Source: Paraperlucidibaca baekdonensis
GTDB taxonomy: Bacteria > Pseudomonadota > Gammaproteobacteria > Pseudomonadales > Moraxellaceae
Direction of reading: 5' to 3'
Assembly: GCF_003387535.1 (NCBI RefSeq)
Contig: NZ_QUNR01000004.1
Location: forward strand, 62,001-126,000
Length of the DNA: 64,000 bases
Positions 44,241-53,613 of the stretch are shown piece after piece. The position numbers were made by a program, and so were the translations under genes. Below the pieces are notes generated by a model. It had not been told where the DNA came from and did not search any database. It saw nothing but the letters and a program-made list of their open reading frames with translations. How positions within the stretch are numbered: position 1 is the stretch's first letter; every line of letters begins with the position of its first letter.

Positions 44241-44714
44241 TTATGCCTGCCCGAGGCTGCCACGTAAATAGCCGCCGGACTGCTGACCTTGCTTGCCATA
44301 GGTGGCGGGCAGGGCGGCGTTGCCGGTCAAAATATCGAGGCTGCGGCGCGTTTGTTGGCCCAATAAACTAATGCTCAGCCCGGCTTGTTGATTGAGCGGC
44401 TGGCAGGCCTTTAATACGCTCACCGCGTGCTCCCAGACGTGCAGCAACTGGCTGCCATTGGGCAACGCATGCAATGCCTCGCGCATGGCCAAACGACCAC
44501 GCTCACGTTGGCCTTGGCTGCTCAGCCATTGCACGCGCTCGCTTTCTAAACACTCTAGCTGACGGCTGAGCTGGGTTTTTGCCTGCGCGAAATCCGGCAG
44601 ATTAAGCACCGGCCAGTTCGATAAATGCGCCAATTCACGCTCCAAAAGATCTTTGAAACGACCGGATAATTCGCTCAATTCATTGAGCCAAAGGGCTGGA
44701 TCTCGGAGTGACAT
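44241..44714 (-). CDS. flgN: Flagella synthesis/chaperone protein FlgN
   Basis: 157 residues from the ATG at 44714, chosen for the GAGGAAAT before it; an upstream in-frame start at 44756 would overlap flgM. It is helical, with LLERELAHLSNWPVLNLPDF and a C-terminal part rich in Gln and Gly. FlgN is a chaperone for FlgK and FlgL. It lies 36 bases before fliK and just after flgM. Confidence 0.8.
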   Translation of the reverse strand: MSLRDPALWLNELSELSGRFKDLLERELAHLSNWPVLNLPDFAQAKTQLSRQLECLESERVQWLSSQGQRERGRLAMREALHALPNGSQLLHVWEHAVSVLKACQPLNQQAGLSISLLGQQTRRSLDILTGNAALPATYGKQGQQSGGYLRGSLGQA

Positions 44715-44739
44715 GGCGATTTCCTCACTAGGGGTTAGG

Positions 44740-45057
44740 TCATGCGCGTGTGGCATTCAACGTCATCGAGACGAAGGCTTGTGCCACCGCTTTCGGGTTT
44801 ACTTGAAACTCACCGCGGGCAATCGCCAGCTTGATGTCGTCGACTTTTTGACGATCAATCTCGGGGGCCTCATGGGCCGCGGCTTTGGCTCGATCCACCA
44901 GCGAATTTGACGCGCTGTGGCTCGTGGCCTTGGTGTCTTCGGTTCGGGCTGACGCCTCTGCTGCGCGGCTTTCACGCAGTGCATCAGTGGATTTCGTGGC
45001 CTCGTTACGGGCCACATCAAGCCGCTTCGGCGGCAGTGAGCTGATGTTGTCTACCAT
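44740..45057 (-). CDS. flgM: Anti-sigma-28 factor FlgM
   Basis: 105 residues, polar and largely disordered at the N-terminus, with the conserved C-terminal part APEIDRQKVDDIKLAIARGEF that binds FliA, then a tail. When the hook is finished FlgM leaves the cell through the export gate and frees FliA. Its own promoter looks FliA-dependent, closing the feedback loop. Confidence 0.93.
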   Translation of the reverse strand: MVDNISSLPPKRLDVARNEATKSTDALRESRAAEASARTEDTKATSHSASNSLVDRAKAAAHEAPEIDRQKVDDIKLAIARGEFQVNPKAVAQAFVSMTLNATRA

Positions 45058-45093
45058 GGCGGCAGATCCTCCAAATAGGGGTGGTCTTCCGTC

Positions 45094-45120
45094 TTATCGG
45101 CCCGCTTGAGCGAAACTTGA
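45094..45120 (-). promoter_or_regulatory. Sigma-28 (FliA) promoter of flgM
   Basis: On the minus strand TCAAGTTT (complement of 45113-45120), 11 bases and a perfect GCCGATAA (complement of 45094-45101). It lies about 37 bases before flgM and is the best sigma-28 site of the window. Confidence 0.9.
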
Positions 45121-45155
45121 GAACTTATTTCAATTATTTTTAGCGTCACGCTGGC

Positions 45156-45911
45156 TCATTGCACGCGCACTCGACCACTGGCGATGGCCTCGCCTTGAAC
45201 GGTGCGCCCGGACTGTGAATTTTTGACCGTGACCAGCTCGCCAGCAGCGGCATTGGCCAGCGCCACACCGCGCATACTAATAGCCATGCGCGTGTCACTA
45301 AGCTCAATGGCCACGAGGTCGCCGCGGCGGATCACATCAGCGGCTTGGGTCATGCTGGGCGTAATCACAGCACCTTGTGCAATGCCCATTTTCGCTTGCA
45401 GGGCACGCTCAGTTGGCAGGCTTTGCACATAGCCGTAGGGCAGGCGAGTGATGTCTCGACGCGCACGGATCACGTCATCGGGGCGAATGCTGTCGTGGCG
45501 AGCAATCGCACGTCGCGCCACCAAGACATCGGCTTGGGCTTCGGCAATCACCGAGACGTGCACGGTCCAGCCGGCATTGCCCGGGCAGCTCACGGCAATG
45601 CTGGTGCGCTGCGCGATGCGCCCACCAACCGGCAGCAGCGCGCGTAATGGCTCCGCGCAGGCCATCAGGCTCAAGCGCTCATCGAGCACTGGTGGCTGTA
45701 GGCGCACATGCAAGCCTTGCCACGGATGATTGGCTTGCACATAGGCCACGGCGGCATCGCCAATGGCGACGAGGCGTTGCGAGGCCGCCATGGCGGGATT
45801 GGCGATTAGCATCAAGAGCACGGGCCAGACGCTGATCAAGCAGGCGGCGCGCCGCAGCCGTGGCCTATGGCTTGCTGTGCGACACAGGGCGTGACGGAGA
45901 AAATGCATCAT
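45156..45911 (-). CDS. flgA: Flagellar P-ring assembly chaperone FlgA
   Basis: 251 residues from the ATG at 45911 with AAGAGG before it. The N-terminal signal peptide (CLISVWPVLLMLIANPAMAAS) is followed by the SAF-domain part (VLVARRAIARHDSIRPDDV) and the C-terminal VALANAAAGELVTVKNSQSG. It prevents early polymerisation of FlgI in the periplasm. It lies upstream of flgM, after the TSUP gene. Confidence 0.92.
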   Translation of the reverse strand: MMHFLRHALCRTASHRPRLRRAACLISVWPVLLMLIANPAMAASQRLVAIGDAAVAYVQANHPWQGLHVRLQPPVLDERLSLMACAEPLRALLPVGGRIAQRTSIAVSCPGNAGWTVHVSVIAEAQADVLVARRAIARHDSIRPDDVIRARRDITRLPYGYVQSLPTERALQAKMGIAQGAVITPSMTQAADVIRRGDLVAIELSDTRMAISMRGVALANAAAGELVTVKNSQSGRTVQGEAIASGRVRVQ

Positions 45912-45994
45912 GGCGTAAGGCCTCTTAGCAAACTGACGCGCATGGCTTGCGCGATGAGTGACGCCCCACAGGGCATCGGTTTGGCAAAGAGGCT

Positions 45995-46010
45995 TACAAG
46001 TTACGTGCCA
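45995..46010 (-). promoter_or_regulatory. Candidate sigma-54 promoter of flgA with a variant -12 element
   Basis: On the minus strand TGGCACG, 4 bases (TAAC), TTGTA: a perfect -24 but GT in place of the conserved GC at -12. It lies about 85 bases before flgA and just past the end of the TSUP gene. flgA is known to be RpoN-dependent in Pseudomonas, which supports it, but the -12 change is a serious weakness. Confidence 0.45.
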
Positions 46011-46016
46011 ATGCAC

Positions 46017-46757
46017 TTAGAGGCGCAGAAAAAAGATCAGGCTCATGGCCAAGCCCACGGCAATAATGCCGAGCCGTAGCGTGCCGGCGGGTAGCCGTTG
46101 TGCCACGCGCGCGCCCCAATACCCGCCGGCAGTTGCCGCCAACATCATCAGCAGTGCTTGTGGCCACAGCACCAGATCGCCGAGAGCGTAAATCACCACG
46201 GCAATGGCGGTGAGCACAGTCGACAGCAAATTTTTGACGCCATTCATGGCATTGAGATTGCTGTGACCGAGCAGGCTCAAGGCGGCCAGCAATAAAATGC
46301 CTAAGCCGCCGTTAAAGTAGCCGCCATAAATAGCCACAACGGTCAGCGCCGCCAGTGCCACCGTTGGCGAGGCAGAGCGGCCTTGGCGACTGGCTAATAA
46401 GCGCGGCGCGAGAGCAAACAATGCGGTGGCGGCGAGCAGCAGCCACGGCATGAGCTGATTAAAGGTGCGATTGTCGGTGACTAATAATAAGCCGGCACCG
46501 AGGCTGCCGCCGAGCACACTGAGCATCAGCACGCGGGGCAAAGATAGGCCCTTGAGCTCGCGTAATGCCTGGCGAAAGCCCCAGGTGCTGGCAGCGTAGC
46601 CGGGCAGCAGCGCCACGGTGCCGGTGGCGTTGGCCATGACCGGCGGCACGCCACAGTAAATCAGCGCGGGCAGCGTCAAAAAGCTGCCACCACCGGCCAC
46701 GGCGTTGAGCGCGCCGGCCGCAAAAGCCGCCAGCGTTAACAGCAGGTATTCAGTCAT
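46017..46757 (-). CDS. TSUP (TauE/SafE) family sulfite or anion exporter
   Basis: 246 residues with about seven to eight membrane helices. The N-terminal AAFAAGALNAVAGGGSFLTLPALI and the middle GVKNLLSTVLTAIAVVIYA are the two repeated TauE/SafE motifs. Members export sulfite, sulfoacetate or other anions. It lies between two flagellar units and is not known to have a flagellar role. It is divergent from flgB, sharing about 165 bases that contain the flgB sigma-54 site. Confidence 0.85.
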   Translation of the reverse strand: MTEYLLLTLAAFAAGALNAVAGGGSFLTLPALIYCGVPPVMANATGTVALLPGYAASTWGFRQALRELKGLSLPRVLMLSVLGGSLGAGLLLVTDNRTFNQLMPWLLLAATALFALAPRLLASRQGRSASPTVALAALTVVAIYGGYFNGGLGILLLAALSLLGHSNLNAMNGVKNLLSTVLTAIAVVIYALGDLVLWPQALLMMLAATAGGYWGARVAQRLPAGTLRLGIIAVGLAMSLIFFLRL

Positions 46758-46865
46758 GTGGCGCTGCCAAGGGCTTGACGTTGGCTGCTGATGGTAGCGA
46801 GACGCTGCCGGTGTTGCTAGTCATACCAACGTTTAAGGCACTGAAAATAAACCATAAATAAACAT

Positions 46866-46881
46866 TGGCACGGCGATTGCT
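46866..46881 (+). promoter_or_regulatory. Sigma-54 promoter of the flgBCDEFGHIJKL operon
   Basis: TGGCACG, 4 bases (GCGA), TTGCT: a perfect match to the -24/-12 consensus. It lies 43 bases before flgB. Confidence 0.9.
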
Positions 46882-46924
46882 AATTCACTCTCGTACAGAC
46901 GCACAAGGCGTTGGGAGGTGAGCG

Positions 46925-47368
46925 ATGGGCATTAGTTTTGATTCCGTACTCGGGGTGCATGAAAAGGCATTGCATTTGCGCGCGCAGCGTAGCGAGATCA
47001 TTGCCTCCAACATTGCCAATGCCGACACGCCGGGCTATCAGGCGCGCGACATCGACTTTAAATCGGCGCTCTCGGAAGCCATGGGCGAAAACCGCGCCGC
47101 TGTTGCTAGCGGCGGCAACTTGGCCCTGCGCGCCAGCAGCCATGGCACCAGCATCAATGAGTCGGGCCAGCGTATTAGCAGCACCAACGATGTGGCCGCC
47201 AGCATCAAATACCGTATTCCCATGCAGTCCGCGCTCGATGGCAACACCGTTGAGACCGACCGCGAGCAAGCCGCCTTTGCCGATAACACCGTGCGCTATC
47301 AAGCCACGCTGCAATTTCTCGGCGGCAAATTCTCATCCATGAAAAACGCCATCTCTGGAGGTCGCTAA
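46925..47368 (+). CDS. flgB: Flagellar proximal rod protein FlgB
   Basis: 147 residues with the N-terminal rod motif ASNIANADTPGYQARDIDF and the C-terminal FADNTVRYQATLQFLGGKF. GGAGG precedes the start. First gene of the rod-hook operon. Confidence 0.97.
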   Translation: MGISFDSVLGVHEKALHLRAQRSEIIASNIANADTPGYQARDIDFKSALSEAMGENRAAVASGGNLALRASSHGTSINESGQRISSTNDVAASIKYRIPMQSALDGNTVETDREQAAFADNTVRYQATLQFLGGKFSSMKNAISGGR

Positions 47369-47370
47369 TC

Positions 47371-47775
47371 ATGAGTATTTTTGATATCGCCAGTTCCGCC
47401 ATGAATGCGCAAATGCTGCGCCTCAATACCACCGCTAGCAATATGGCCAACGTCGACACCGTCAGTGGCACCGCCGAGGGCGCCTATCGCGCGCGCCAGC
47501 CAGTGTTTGCCACGCTCATGGCCGATGCCAATGACGCCACGCAAGTGGGCGTCAAAGTCGATGGTGTGGAGACCAGCCAAGCTGAAATCCCTAGGCATTA
47601 TCAGCCCGGCCACCCCATGGCCGATAAAGACGGCTATGTCTATGGCAGCAACGTCAATGCCATTGAAGAGATGGCCAATATGATTTCCGCCTCGCGCGCC
47701 TACCAAAGCAATGCCGAGATTTTTTCCACCGCGAAAACCCTGATGCTGCGCACCTTGCAGCTCGGCCAACAGTAA
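47371..47775 (+). CDS. flgC: Flagellar proximal rod protein FlgC
   Basis: 134 residues. SSAMNAQMLRLNTTASNMAN and the C-terminal EEMANMISASRAYQSNAEIF followed by KTLMLRTLQLGQ are the FlgC pattern. Starts two bases after flgB. Confidence 0.97.
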   Translation: MSIFDIASSAMNAQMLRLNTTASNMANVDTVSGTAEGAYRARQPVFATLMADANDATQVGVKVDGVETSQAEIPRHYQPGHPMADKDGYVYGSNVNAIEEMANMISASRAYQSNAEIFSTAKTLMLRTLQLGQQ

Positions 47776-47789
47776 GCCCGGAGTAAGTC

Positions 47790-48464
47790 ATGGACTTCAG
47801 TCAAATCAATAGTGTCGTCAATCCCGGTGCCACGGCAGCGGCTGGCGGTAGCGAAAGCCGCAAAACCTTGAGCGACTTGGATCAGGGCGATTTTATGACG
47901 CTCATGCTCGCGCAAATGCAGGCGCAAGACCCGCTCAAGCCCACCGATAACACGCAGTTTATGGCGCAGATGGCGCAGCTCTCCAGCGTTGCCGGCATCA
48001 ATGACATGAAGGAGTCGATCAGTGATTTGGCCAACTCCATGTCATCGAGCCAGTGGCTCAATGCCTCCGGCTTAATCGGCAAAACCGTGTTAGTGCCCAG
48101 CGAGACCGTGGGACTTAGCCAAGGCACACCGATTACGGGTCAGGTCAGCCTCGATACCTCGGCGCAAAATGTCCGTGTCGATATTTTGACGAAGAGCGGC
48201 GAGCTCGTGCGTCAGGTCAATCTCGGCGCGCAACCGGCCGGCACCTTGAACTTCCAATGGGATGGAACCGACAACAACAACCTCGCGCTGCCCAACGGCA
48301 ATTACACGCTAAAAGCCACGGCCATCCGCGGCTCCACCAGTGAAGCACTGCCCACCTCAGTACAAGCCACGGTGGGCAGCGTGAGTATGTCTGGCGGTAG
48401 CACGCAACTCGATTTAGGCCCCATGGGCAACGTCAAACTTTCCGATGTTAAAGCCGTCGGCTAA
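47790..48464 (+). CDS. flgD: Flagellar hook-cap protein FlgD
   Basis: 224 residues. The N-terminal part contains LDQGDFMTLMLAQMQAQDPL and DNTQFMAQMAQLSSV, which cap the growing hook, and the C-terminal part has the FlgD Ig-like and tudor domains (AQPAGTLNFQWDGTDNNNLA). It is lost after hook assembly. Confidence 0.96.
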   Translation: MDFSQINSVVNPGATAAAGGSESRKTLSDLDQGDFMTLMLAQMQAQDPLKPTDNTQFMAQMAQLSSVAGINDMKESISDLANSMSSSQWLNASGLIGKTVLVPSETVGLSQGTPITGQVSLDTSAQNVRVDILTKSGELVRQVNLGAQPAGTLNFQWDGTDNNNLALPNGNYTLKATAIRGSTSEALPTSVQATVGSVSMSGGSTQLDLGPMGNVKLSDVKAVG

Positions 48465-48494
48465 GCCGGCACCTTCAGAACCAGGAGTTTTCTC

Positions 48495-49793
48495 ATGACT
48501 TTCCGCGTAGCCCTTAGTGGCCTCAATGCCGCCTCAACTCACCTCGAAGTGACGGCCAACAACATCGCTAACGTCAACACCGCAGGCTTTAAATCCTCGC
48601 GGGCGTTGTTTTCTGACGTTTTCGCCACCTCCAGCAATGACCTCTCGGCGACCGCTACCGGCGCCGGTGTGCGCACAGCGGCCATTTCGCAACAGTTTTC
48701 GCAAGGTAATATCGATTTCACCAACAATAACCTCGACATGGCCATTAGTGGCGAGGGCTTTTTTGTCATGTCTGGTCGTGAAGGTCTGGCGTATTCGCGT
48801 GCCGGTGCTTTTAGCGTTGACCGTGAAGGCAATGTTGTGAACAACGATCTGCAGCGTTTGCAAGTTTTCCCAACCACCGATGGCGGCGGCTTTGCCACGG
48901 GTTCATTGTCTGATCTGAAGCTGCAAACCACCGAGAGCCCACCGAAAGCCAGTGAGCTTGGTGATGTTGGCGTCAACTTGCCGGCCAACGTGAGCCCACC
49001 ATCGCAGCCGGTGTTTGCGCCAAATCAACCCGATTCCTACAACCACGCCACCTCGATGACGGTTTATGACACTTTGGGTGCGCCGCATCAGGCCACGTTG
49101 TACTTCTCCCGTGCGCAGGATTTGCAACCGACAGACCCTGGCTATCCGGCCGCAGGTTTTCCCACGGCAGGCGGCACTGACCCCATGCCACAGTCAAATA
49201 TGTGGCAGCAGCGCCTGTATCTTGACGGTAAAAATGTTACCACCGGCGGACAAGAGTTCTCGGTTTTAGAGTTCTCACCGCAGGGTATTTTGGACCCCGC
49301 CAACGCCCTCGTTGCCTATGATGGTCTCGATGTCGGCACCGGCAGTGCGCCGATTGAGCTAACGCTGAATTTTGGCGCCACCACCCAGTACGGCAATGAG
49401 TTTGGCGTCAACAATCTCTTCAACGACGGCTTCACCACCGGCCGCATGACCGGCATCGACATCGATCCGAAAGGCATTGTCTCGGCACGTTTCACCAATG
49501 GTCAGTTGCAGCAGCTCGGCAAAATTGCCGTGGCCATTTTCAACAACCCCAATGGTTTGCAGCAATTAGGCGATACCTCGTGGGCCGAGACGTTCACTTC
49601 CGGCGGCCCGCGTTTGGGTGAGGCCGGCACCTCGAACTTCGGTTTGCTGCAAGCCGGTGCGCTGGAAAGCTCGAATGTGGATTTGACCGCGCAGCTGGTG
49701 GAAATGATCACCGCGCAGCGTAACTTCCAGGCCAACGCGCAAATGATTTCGACCTCCGACCAGGTCACGCAAACCATCATTAATATGCGCTAA
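48495..49793 (+). CDS. flgE: Flagellar hook protein FlgE
   Basis: 432 residues. N-terminal SGLNAASTHLEVTANNIANV, then D1 and a D2 domain of about 250 residues, then C-terminal ALESSNVDLTAQLVEMITAQ. It is similar in length to hook proteins of Pseudomonas (about 460). CAGGAG upstream. Confidence 0.96.
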   Translation: MTFRVALSGLNAASTHLEVTANNIANVNTAGFKSSRALFSDVFATSSNDLSATATGAGVRTAAISQQFSQGNIDFTNNNLDMAISGEGFFVMSGREGLAYSRAGAFSVDREGNVVNNDLQRLQVFPTTDGGGFATGSLSDLKLQTTESPPKASELGDVGVNLPANVSPPSQPVFAPNQPDSYNHATSMTVYDTLGAPHQATLYFSRAQDLQPTDPGYPAAGFPTAGGTDPMPQSNMWQQRLYLDGKNVTTGGQEFSVLEFSPQGILDPANALVAYDGLDVGTGSAPIELTLNFGATTQYGNEFGVNNLFNDGFTTGRMTGIDIDPKGIVSARFTNGQLQQLGKIAVAIFNNPNGLQQLGDTSWAETFTSGGPRLGEAGTSNFGLLQAGALESSNVDLTAQLVEMITAQRNFQANAQMISTSDQVTQTIINMR

Positions 49794-49823
49794 GGCATTG
49801 ATTTAGCAACGTAGGGGACTGAC

Positions 49824-50567
49824 ATGGACAAGATGCTCTATCTCGGCATGACCGGCGCCAAGCACACGCAAATGGCGCAAACGGTGACCGTCAATAATTT
49901 GGCTAATGCCAATACGCCGGGTTTCCGTGGCGATTTTCAGGCCCTACTGAGCGATGAGATCAACGGCTCCGGACAATTTGCATCGCGAATCAACAGCATG
50001 GGCGCGGATCGTGCCAGCTCCATGGCACATGGCACGATGGTTGCTACAGGTAGAGAGCTGGATGTTGCCGTGGATGGCGATGGCTGGTTAGCGGTGCAGG
50101 GCGCCAATGGCCAAGAGGGCTATAGCCGCCGCGGTGACCTGCAGATTAGCGCCGAAGGCTTACTGACCAATGGCGCTGGTCAACCGATTATGGGCGATGG
50201 CGGGCCGATTACGCTGCCACCGTACCAGAGCCTGAGCTTAGCCAGCGACGGCACGATTTCCATTGTGCCCATGGGTTCCGGCCCAGAAACCACGGTGGCG
50301 TTGGGGCGCATCAAGCTAGTCACGCTCGATGAGTCGCAAGCAATGAAAGGCGATGACGGCCTGATGCGCCAAAAAGACGGCGCCGCTGGCGAGCCAACCA
50401 CGACTGCCCGCTTGCAGTCGGGCAGCCTCGAGTCATCGAATGTGAGTGCAGTGGAATCGCTGGTGTCGATGATTGATCTATCGCGCCAATACGAAATGCA
50501 AGTGCGCATGATGCAGACCGCCAAGGACATGTCCGATAGCGGCACCCGCATGATTCGCATGGAATAA
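49824..50567 (+). CDS. flgF: Flagellar rod protein FlgF
   Basis: 247 residues, N-terminal QTVTVNNLANANTPGFRGDF, C-terminal SLESSNVSAVESLVSMIDL. Shorter than FlgG and placed before it in the usual order. Confidence 0.96.
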   Translation: MDKMLYLGMTGAKHTQMAQTVTVNNLANANTPGFRGDFQALLSDEINGSGQFASRINSMGADRASSMAHGTMVATGRELDVAVDGDGWLAVQGANGQEGYSRRGDLQISAEGLLTNGAGQPIMGDGGPITLPPYQSLSLASDGTISIVPMGSGPETTVALGRIKLVTLDESQAMKGDDGLMRQKDGAAGEPTTTARLQSGSLESSNVSAVESLVSMIDLSRQYEMQVRMMQTAKDMSDSGTRMIRME

Positions 50568-50596
50568 GCGGCCAGAGCTGGCCACAGGAGACGATT

Positions 50597-51382
50597 ATGC
50601 AAGGCGCATTATGGGTGGCCAAAACCGGCCTCGACGCACAGCAAACCCGCATGCAAGTGGTCAGCAACAACTTGGCCAACGCCAACACCACAGGCTTTAA
50701 AAAAGACCGCGCGGTGTTTGAAGATTTGCTCTACCAAAATGTCCGCCAAGTCGGTGGTCAGACCTCGCAGCAAACCCGTGCGCCCACCGGCATGCAGGTC
50801 GGTACTGGTGTGCGCGTGGTGGCCACGGAGAAAATGTTCTCGCAAGGTGGCATCAACCAAACCAGCAATCAGCTCGATGTAGCGATCAATGGCCGCGGCT
50901 TTTTCCAAGTGCAAATGCCCGATGGCTCGGTCGGCTACACCCGCGATGGCTCACTGAAACTCAATGAGCAAAGCCAGCTGGTCACCGCCTCGGGCTATGT
51001 CATTGCGCCCGGCATCACTGTGCCTAGCAGTGCGCAGTCGGTCAGCATTGGCCGCGATGGTGTGGTCTCCGCACTGGTCGCCGGTGAAACCACGCCGCAG
51101 CAGCTCGGCAACTTACAGCTCACCGATTTTATTAACCCCGCCGGTCTGCAAGCGCGTGGCGAAAACCTCTATGTTGAGTCCGCCGCCAGTGGTTCGCCGC
51201 AAACCGGTACTGCTGGTATCGGTGGTTTAGGCACGCTCGAACAGGGTGCGCTCGAAGGCTCCAACGTCAATGTCGTGGAAGAGCTGGTGAATATGATTGA
51301 GACCCAGCGTGGCTATGAGATGAACTCAAAAGCCATCTCTGCCAGCGACCAAATGATGCAGTACTTAAACAACAACGTCTAA
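50597..51382 (+). CDS. flgG: Flagellar distal rod protein FlgG
   Basis: 261 residues, the usual length. N-terminal TGLDAQQTRMQVVSNNLANA, C-terminal ALEGSNVNVVEELVNMIETQ. It forms the distal rod that passes through the L and P rings. CAGGAG upstream. Confidence 0.97.
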   Translation: MQGALWVAKTGLDAQQTRMQVVSNNLANANTTGFKKDRAVFEDLLYQNVRQVGGQTSQQTRAPTGMQVGTGVRVVATEKMFSQGGINQTSNQLDVAINGRGFFQVQMPDGSVGYTRDGSLKLNEQSQLVTASGYVIAPGITVPSSAQSVSIGRDGVVSALVAGETTPQQLGNLQLTDFINPAGLQARGENLYVESAASGSPQTGTAGIGGLGTLEQGALEGSNVNVVEELVNMIETQRGYEMNSKAISASDQMMQYLNNNV

Positions 51383-51440
51383 ACCTGAGATAAGCCTGTG
51401 ATGGCTAAGCCCCAGCATCCGCTGGCGGAGGAGTGTGCCT

Positions 51441-52115
51441 GTGAAAAACCTCATCATTATCTGTGCTGCCTTGCTGAGCACCGCCTGCAGCCAACATTTC
51501 ATGGCCGCGCCAGGTGATGCCGCGTGGGCGCCAGCCGCGCCGCAAATAGCCCAACCATCTGCGGCCACGCCAGGGGCGATTTTTCAGGCCGGGCATAACC
51601 TCAATTTATTTCTTGATCATCGCGCTCGCCAAGTCGGCGACACGCTGACCATTGCGCTGGTGGAGCGCACCGAGGCCAGCAAACAGGCCAGTACCGGCAC
51701 CGATCGCAGCACCAGCCTAGATGTCACGCCGCCCACGGTGTTTGGCGCGCCGGTGACCATCAACGGCCAGCCAGTATTTGGCACCAGCCTGAGCAGTGAG
51801 TCGGCCTTTGCCGGCAATGGCAAAAGCAGCCAGAGCAATCGCCTCAGCGGCAACATCACCGTGACGGTTTACGAGGTCTTGGCTAATGGCAACTTGCGCG
51901 TGCGCGGCGAGAAATGGCTGACGCTGAACCAAGGCGAAGAGTTTATTCGCGTCTCCGGCACCATCCGCCCAGTCGATTTAGCGCCGGATAACTCCGTGCC
52001 CTCATTCAAGCTCGCCGATGCGCGCATCACCTATAGCGGCAAGGGCGTGCTCGATGATGCCAATTCGATGGGCTGGTTGGCACGATTATTCCAATCCGTC
52101 TTGTCACCCTTGTGA
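51441..52115 (+). CDS. flgH: Flagellar L-ring lipoprotein FlgH
   Basis: 224 residues from GTG 51441; the GGAGGAG at 51427-51433 fits this start and not the GTG at 51435. The signal peptide leads to STAC with the lipidated C16. The core carries the L-ring block [20 protein letters not shown] and [20 protein letters not shown]. The ring lies in the outer membrane. Confidence 0.94.
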   Translation: MKNLIIICAALLSTACSQHFMAAPGDAAWAPAAPQIAQPSAATPGAIFQAGHNLNLFLDHRARQVGDTLTIALVERTEASKQASTGTDRSTSLDVTPPTVFGAPVTINGQPVFGTSLSSESAFAGNGKSSQSNRLSGNITVTVYEVLANGNLRVRGEKWLTLNQGEEFIRVSGTIRPVDLAPDNSVPSFKLADARITYSGKGVLDDANSMGWLARLFQSVLSPL

Positions 52116-52125
52116 GGATGACGCC

Positions 52126-53229
52126 ATGAACCTGATTAAAGCTGTTTTTTTCGCCACATTACTGACACTGCCGCTCATCTCGCAGGCCGATCGCGTCAAG
52201 GATTTGGCAGGTGTGGCTGGTGTCCGTGACAACCAGCTGGTTGGTTATGGCTTAGTTGTGGGCCTCAATGGCACCGGTGACCAAACCAGCCAAACGCCAT
52301 TCACCGTGCAAAGCATCCGCAATATGCTCAGCCGTTTTGGCATTCAAGTGCCGGATAACATCAACCCGCAGCTGAAAAACGTTGCGGCGGTGACCGTGCA
52401 CGCCAATTTACCGGCGTTTGCCAAGCCCGGGCAGACTCTCGATATCACCATTTCATCGATCGGTAATGCCGGCAGCCTGCGTGGCGGCAGCTTGCTGATG
52501 ACGCCGCTACTCGGTGCCGACAACCAGGTCTATGCCATGGCGCAGGGCAGCTTATTGGTCGGTGGTCTTGGTGTCTCAGGTGCCGACGGCTCGAAAGTCA
52601 CCATCAATGTGCCGAGCGCGGGTCGTATTCCCAATGGCGCCACGGTAGAGCGCGCCGCGCCCAGCAGCTTAGCGGCCAATGGCTTAATTCAGCTGAACTT
52701 GCGCAGGCCTGATTTCACCACCGCCAAGCACGTCGCGGAGACCATCAATGCGCAATTTGGCGAGCAGACCGCGCGCGCGCTCGATGCTGTCAGTGTGCAA
52801 GTGGTGGGACCCATCGACAGCAATCAGCAAGTTAGCTTTATTTCGCTGCTGGAAAATTTAGAGGTCACACCCGGCGCTCCCTCAGCGCGTGTGGTGATCA
52901 ATTCGCGTACCGGCACCATTGTCATTGGTGGCAATGTGCGGGCGCTGCCGGCGGCGGTCACCCACGGTTCATTGACGGTGACGATTAATGAAAAACCGCA
53001 GGTCAGCCAACCGGCGCCATTCTCGCAAGGCCAGACTGTGGTCACGCCAAACACCGGCATTGCTGTCGATCAAAACAAGCCGCGTATGTTTGCGCTGGAC
53101 TTAGGTGTGACGCTCGATGACATCGTTAAATCCATCAATGCCGTGGGCGCCTCGCCAGCCGATTTGGTCGCCATTTTAGAAGCCTTGAGCCAAGCCGGTG
53201 CTTTGCGCGCCGAGCTTATCGTCATCTAA
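52126..53229 (+). CDS. flgI: Flagellar P-ring protein FlgI
   Basis: 367 residues from ATG 52126. Signal peptide ([15 protein letters not shown]), then [20 protein letters not shown] and the C-terminal [20 protein letters not shown]. The other visible starts are upstream in flgH. It assembles around the rod in the peptidoglycan layer. Confidence 0.95.
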   Translation: MNLIKAVFFATLLTLPLISQADRVKDLAGVAGVRDNQLVGYGLVVGLNGTGDQTSQTPFTVQSIRNMLSRFGIQVPDNINPQLKNVAAVTVHANLPAFAKPGQTLDITISSIGNAGSLRGGSLLMTPLLGADNQVYAMAQGSLLVGGLGVSGADGSKVTINVPSAGRIPNGATVERAAPSSLAANGLIQLNLRRPDFTTAKHVAETINAQFGEQTARALDAVSVQVVGPIDSNQQVSFISLLENLEVTPGAPSARVVINSRTGTIVIGGNVRALPAAVTHGSLTVTINEKPQVSQPAPFSQGQTVVTPNTGIAVDQNKPRMFALDLGVTLDDIVKSINAVGASPADLVAILEALSQAGALRAELIVI

Positions 53230-53241
53230 GGGAGCGCGCTC

Positions 53242-53613
53242 ATGACCTCGTCTATTGGCAGCAACTACCACGGTTTTAGCGACCTCGCGGCGCTGAAAAA
53301 AGAAGCCGCCGAGTCGCCGCGTGAGGCCATCATGCCGGTGGCGCGCCAGTTCGAGTCGGTGTTTCTCAACATGATGCTGAAAAGCATGCGTGAGACCGTC
53401 GGCGAGGGTGGCCTGTTCGATAACGAATCCATGAAAACCTATCAGGGCATGTTCGATAACCAGCTCGCCTTGAGTCTTTCCCAGCAAGGTGGCATAGGCC
53501 TTGCAGAGTCTATAGCCAAGCAACTGGCACCTGAGGGCAGCGCGCTACAAAGCAGCCTGCACAGCCAGTCAGCACAGGCCGCGGCCATCAAGCCGCCAAG
53601 GGATGACTCATGA
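53242..53613 (+). CDS. flgJ: Single-domain FlgJ (rod-binding protein without muramidase)
   Basis: 123 residues that match only the N-terminal half of FlgJ: ARQFESVFLNMMLKSMRETV, then MFDNQLALSLSQQGGIGLAE. The peptidoglycan hydrolase domain of gammaproteobacterial FlgJ (about 313 residues in E. coli) is missing. The stop overlaps the flgK start by four bases, so no hidden C-terminal part exists in frame. The wall-cutting enzyme must come from another gene. Confidence 0.92.
   Translation: MTSSIGSNYHGFSDLAALKKEAAESPREAIMPVARQFESVFLNMMLKSMRETVGEGGLFDNESMKTYQGMFDNQLALSLSQQGGIGLAESIAKQLAPEGSALQSSLHSQSAQAAAIKPPRDDS

Noticed and set aside
44241-44756. Extended start of flgN at 44756
   Set aside because: It would overlap flgM by 17 bases and lacks a ribosome site, while GAGGAAAT fits 44714.
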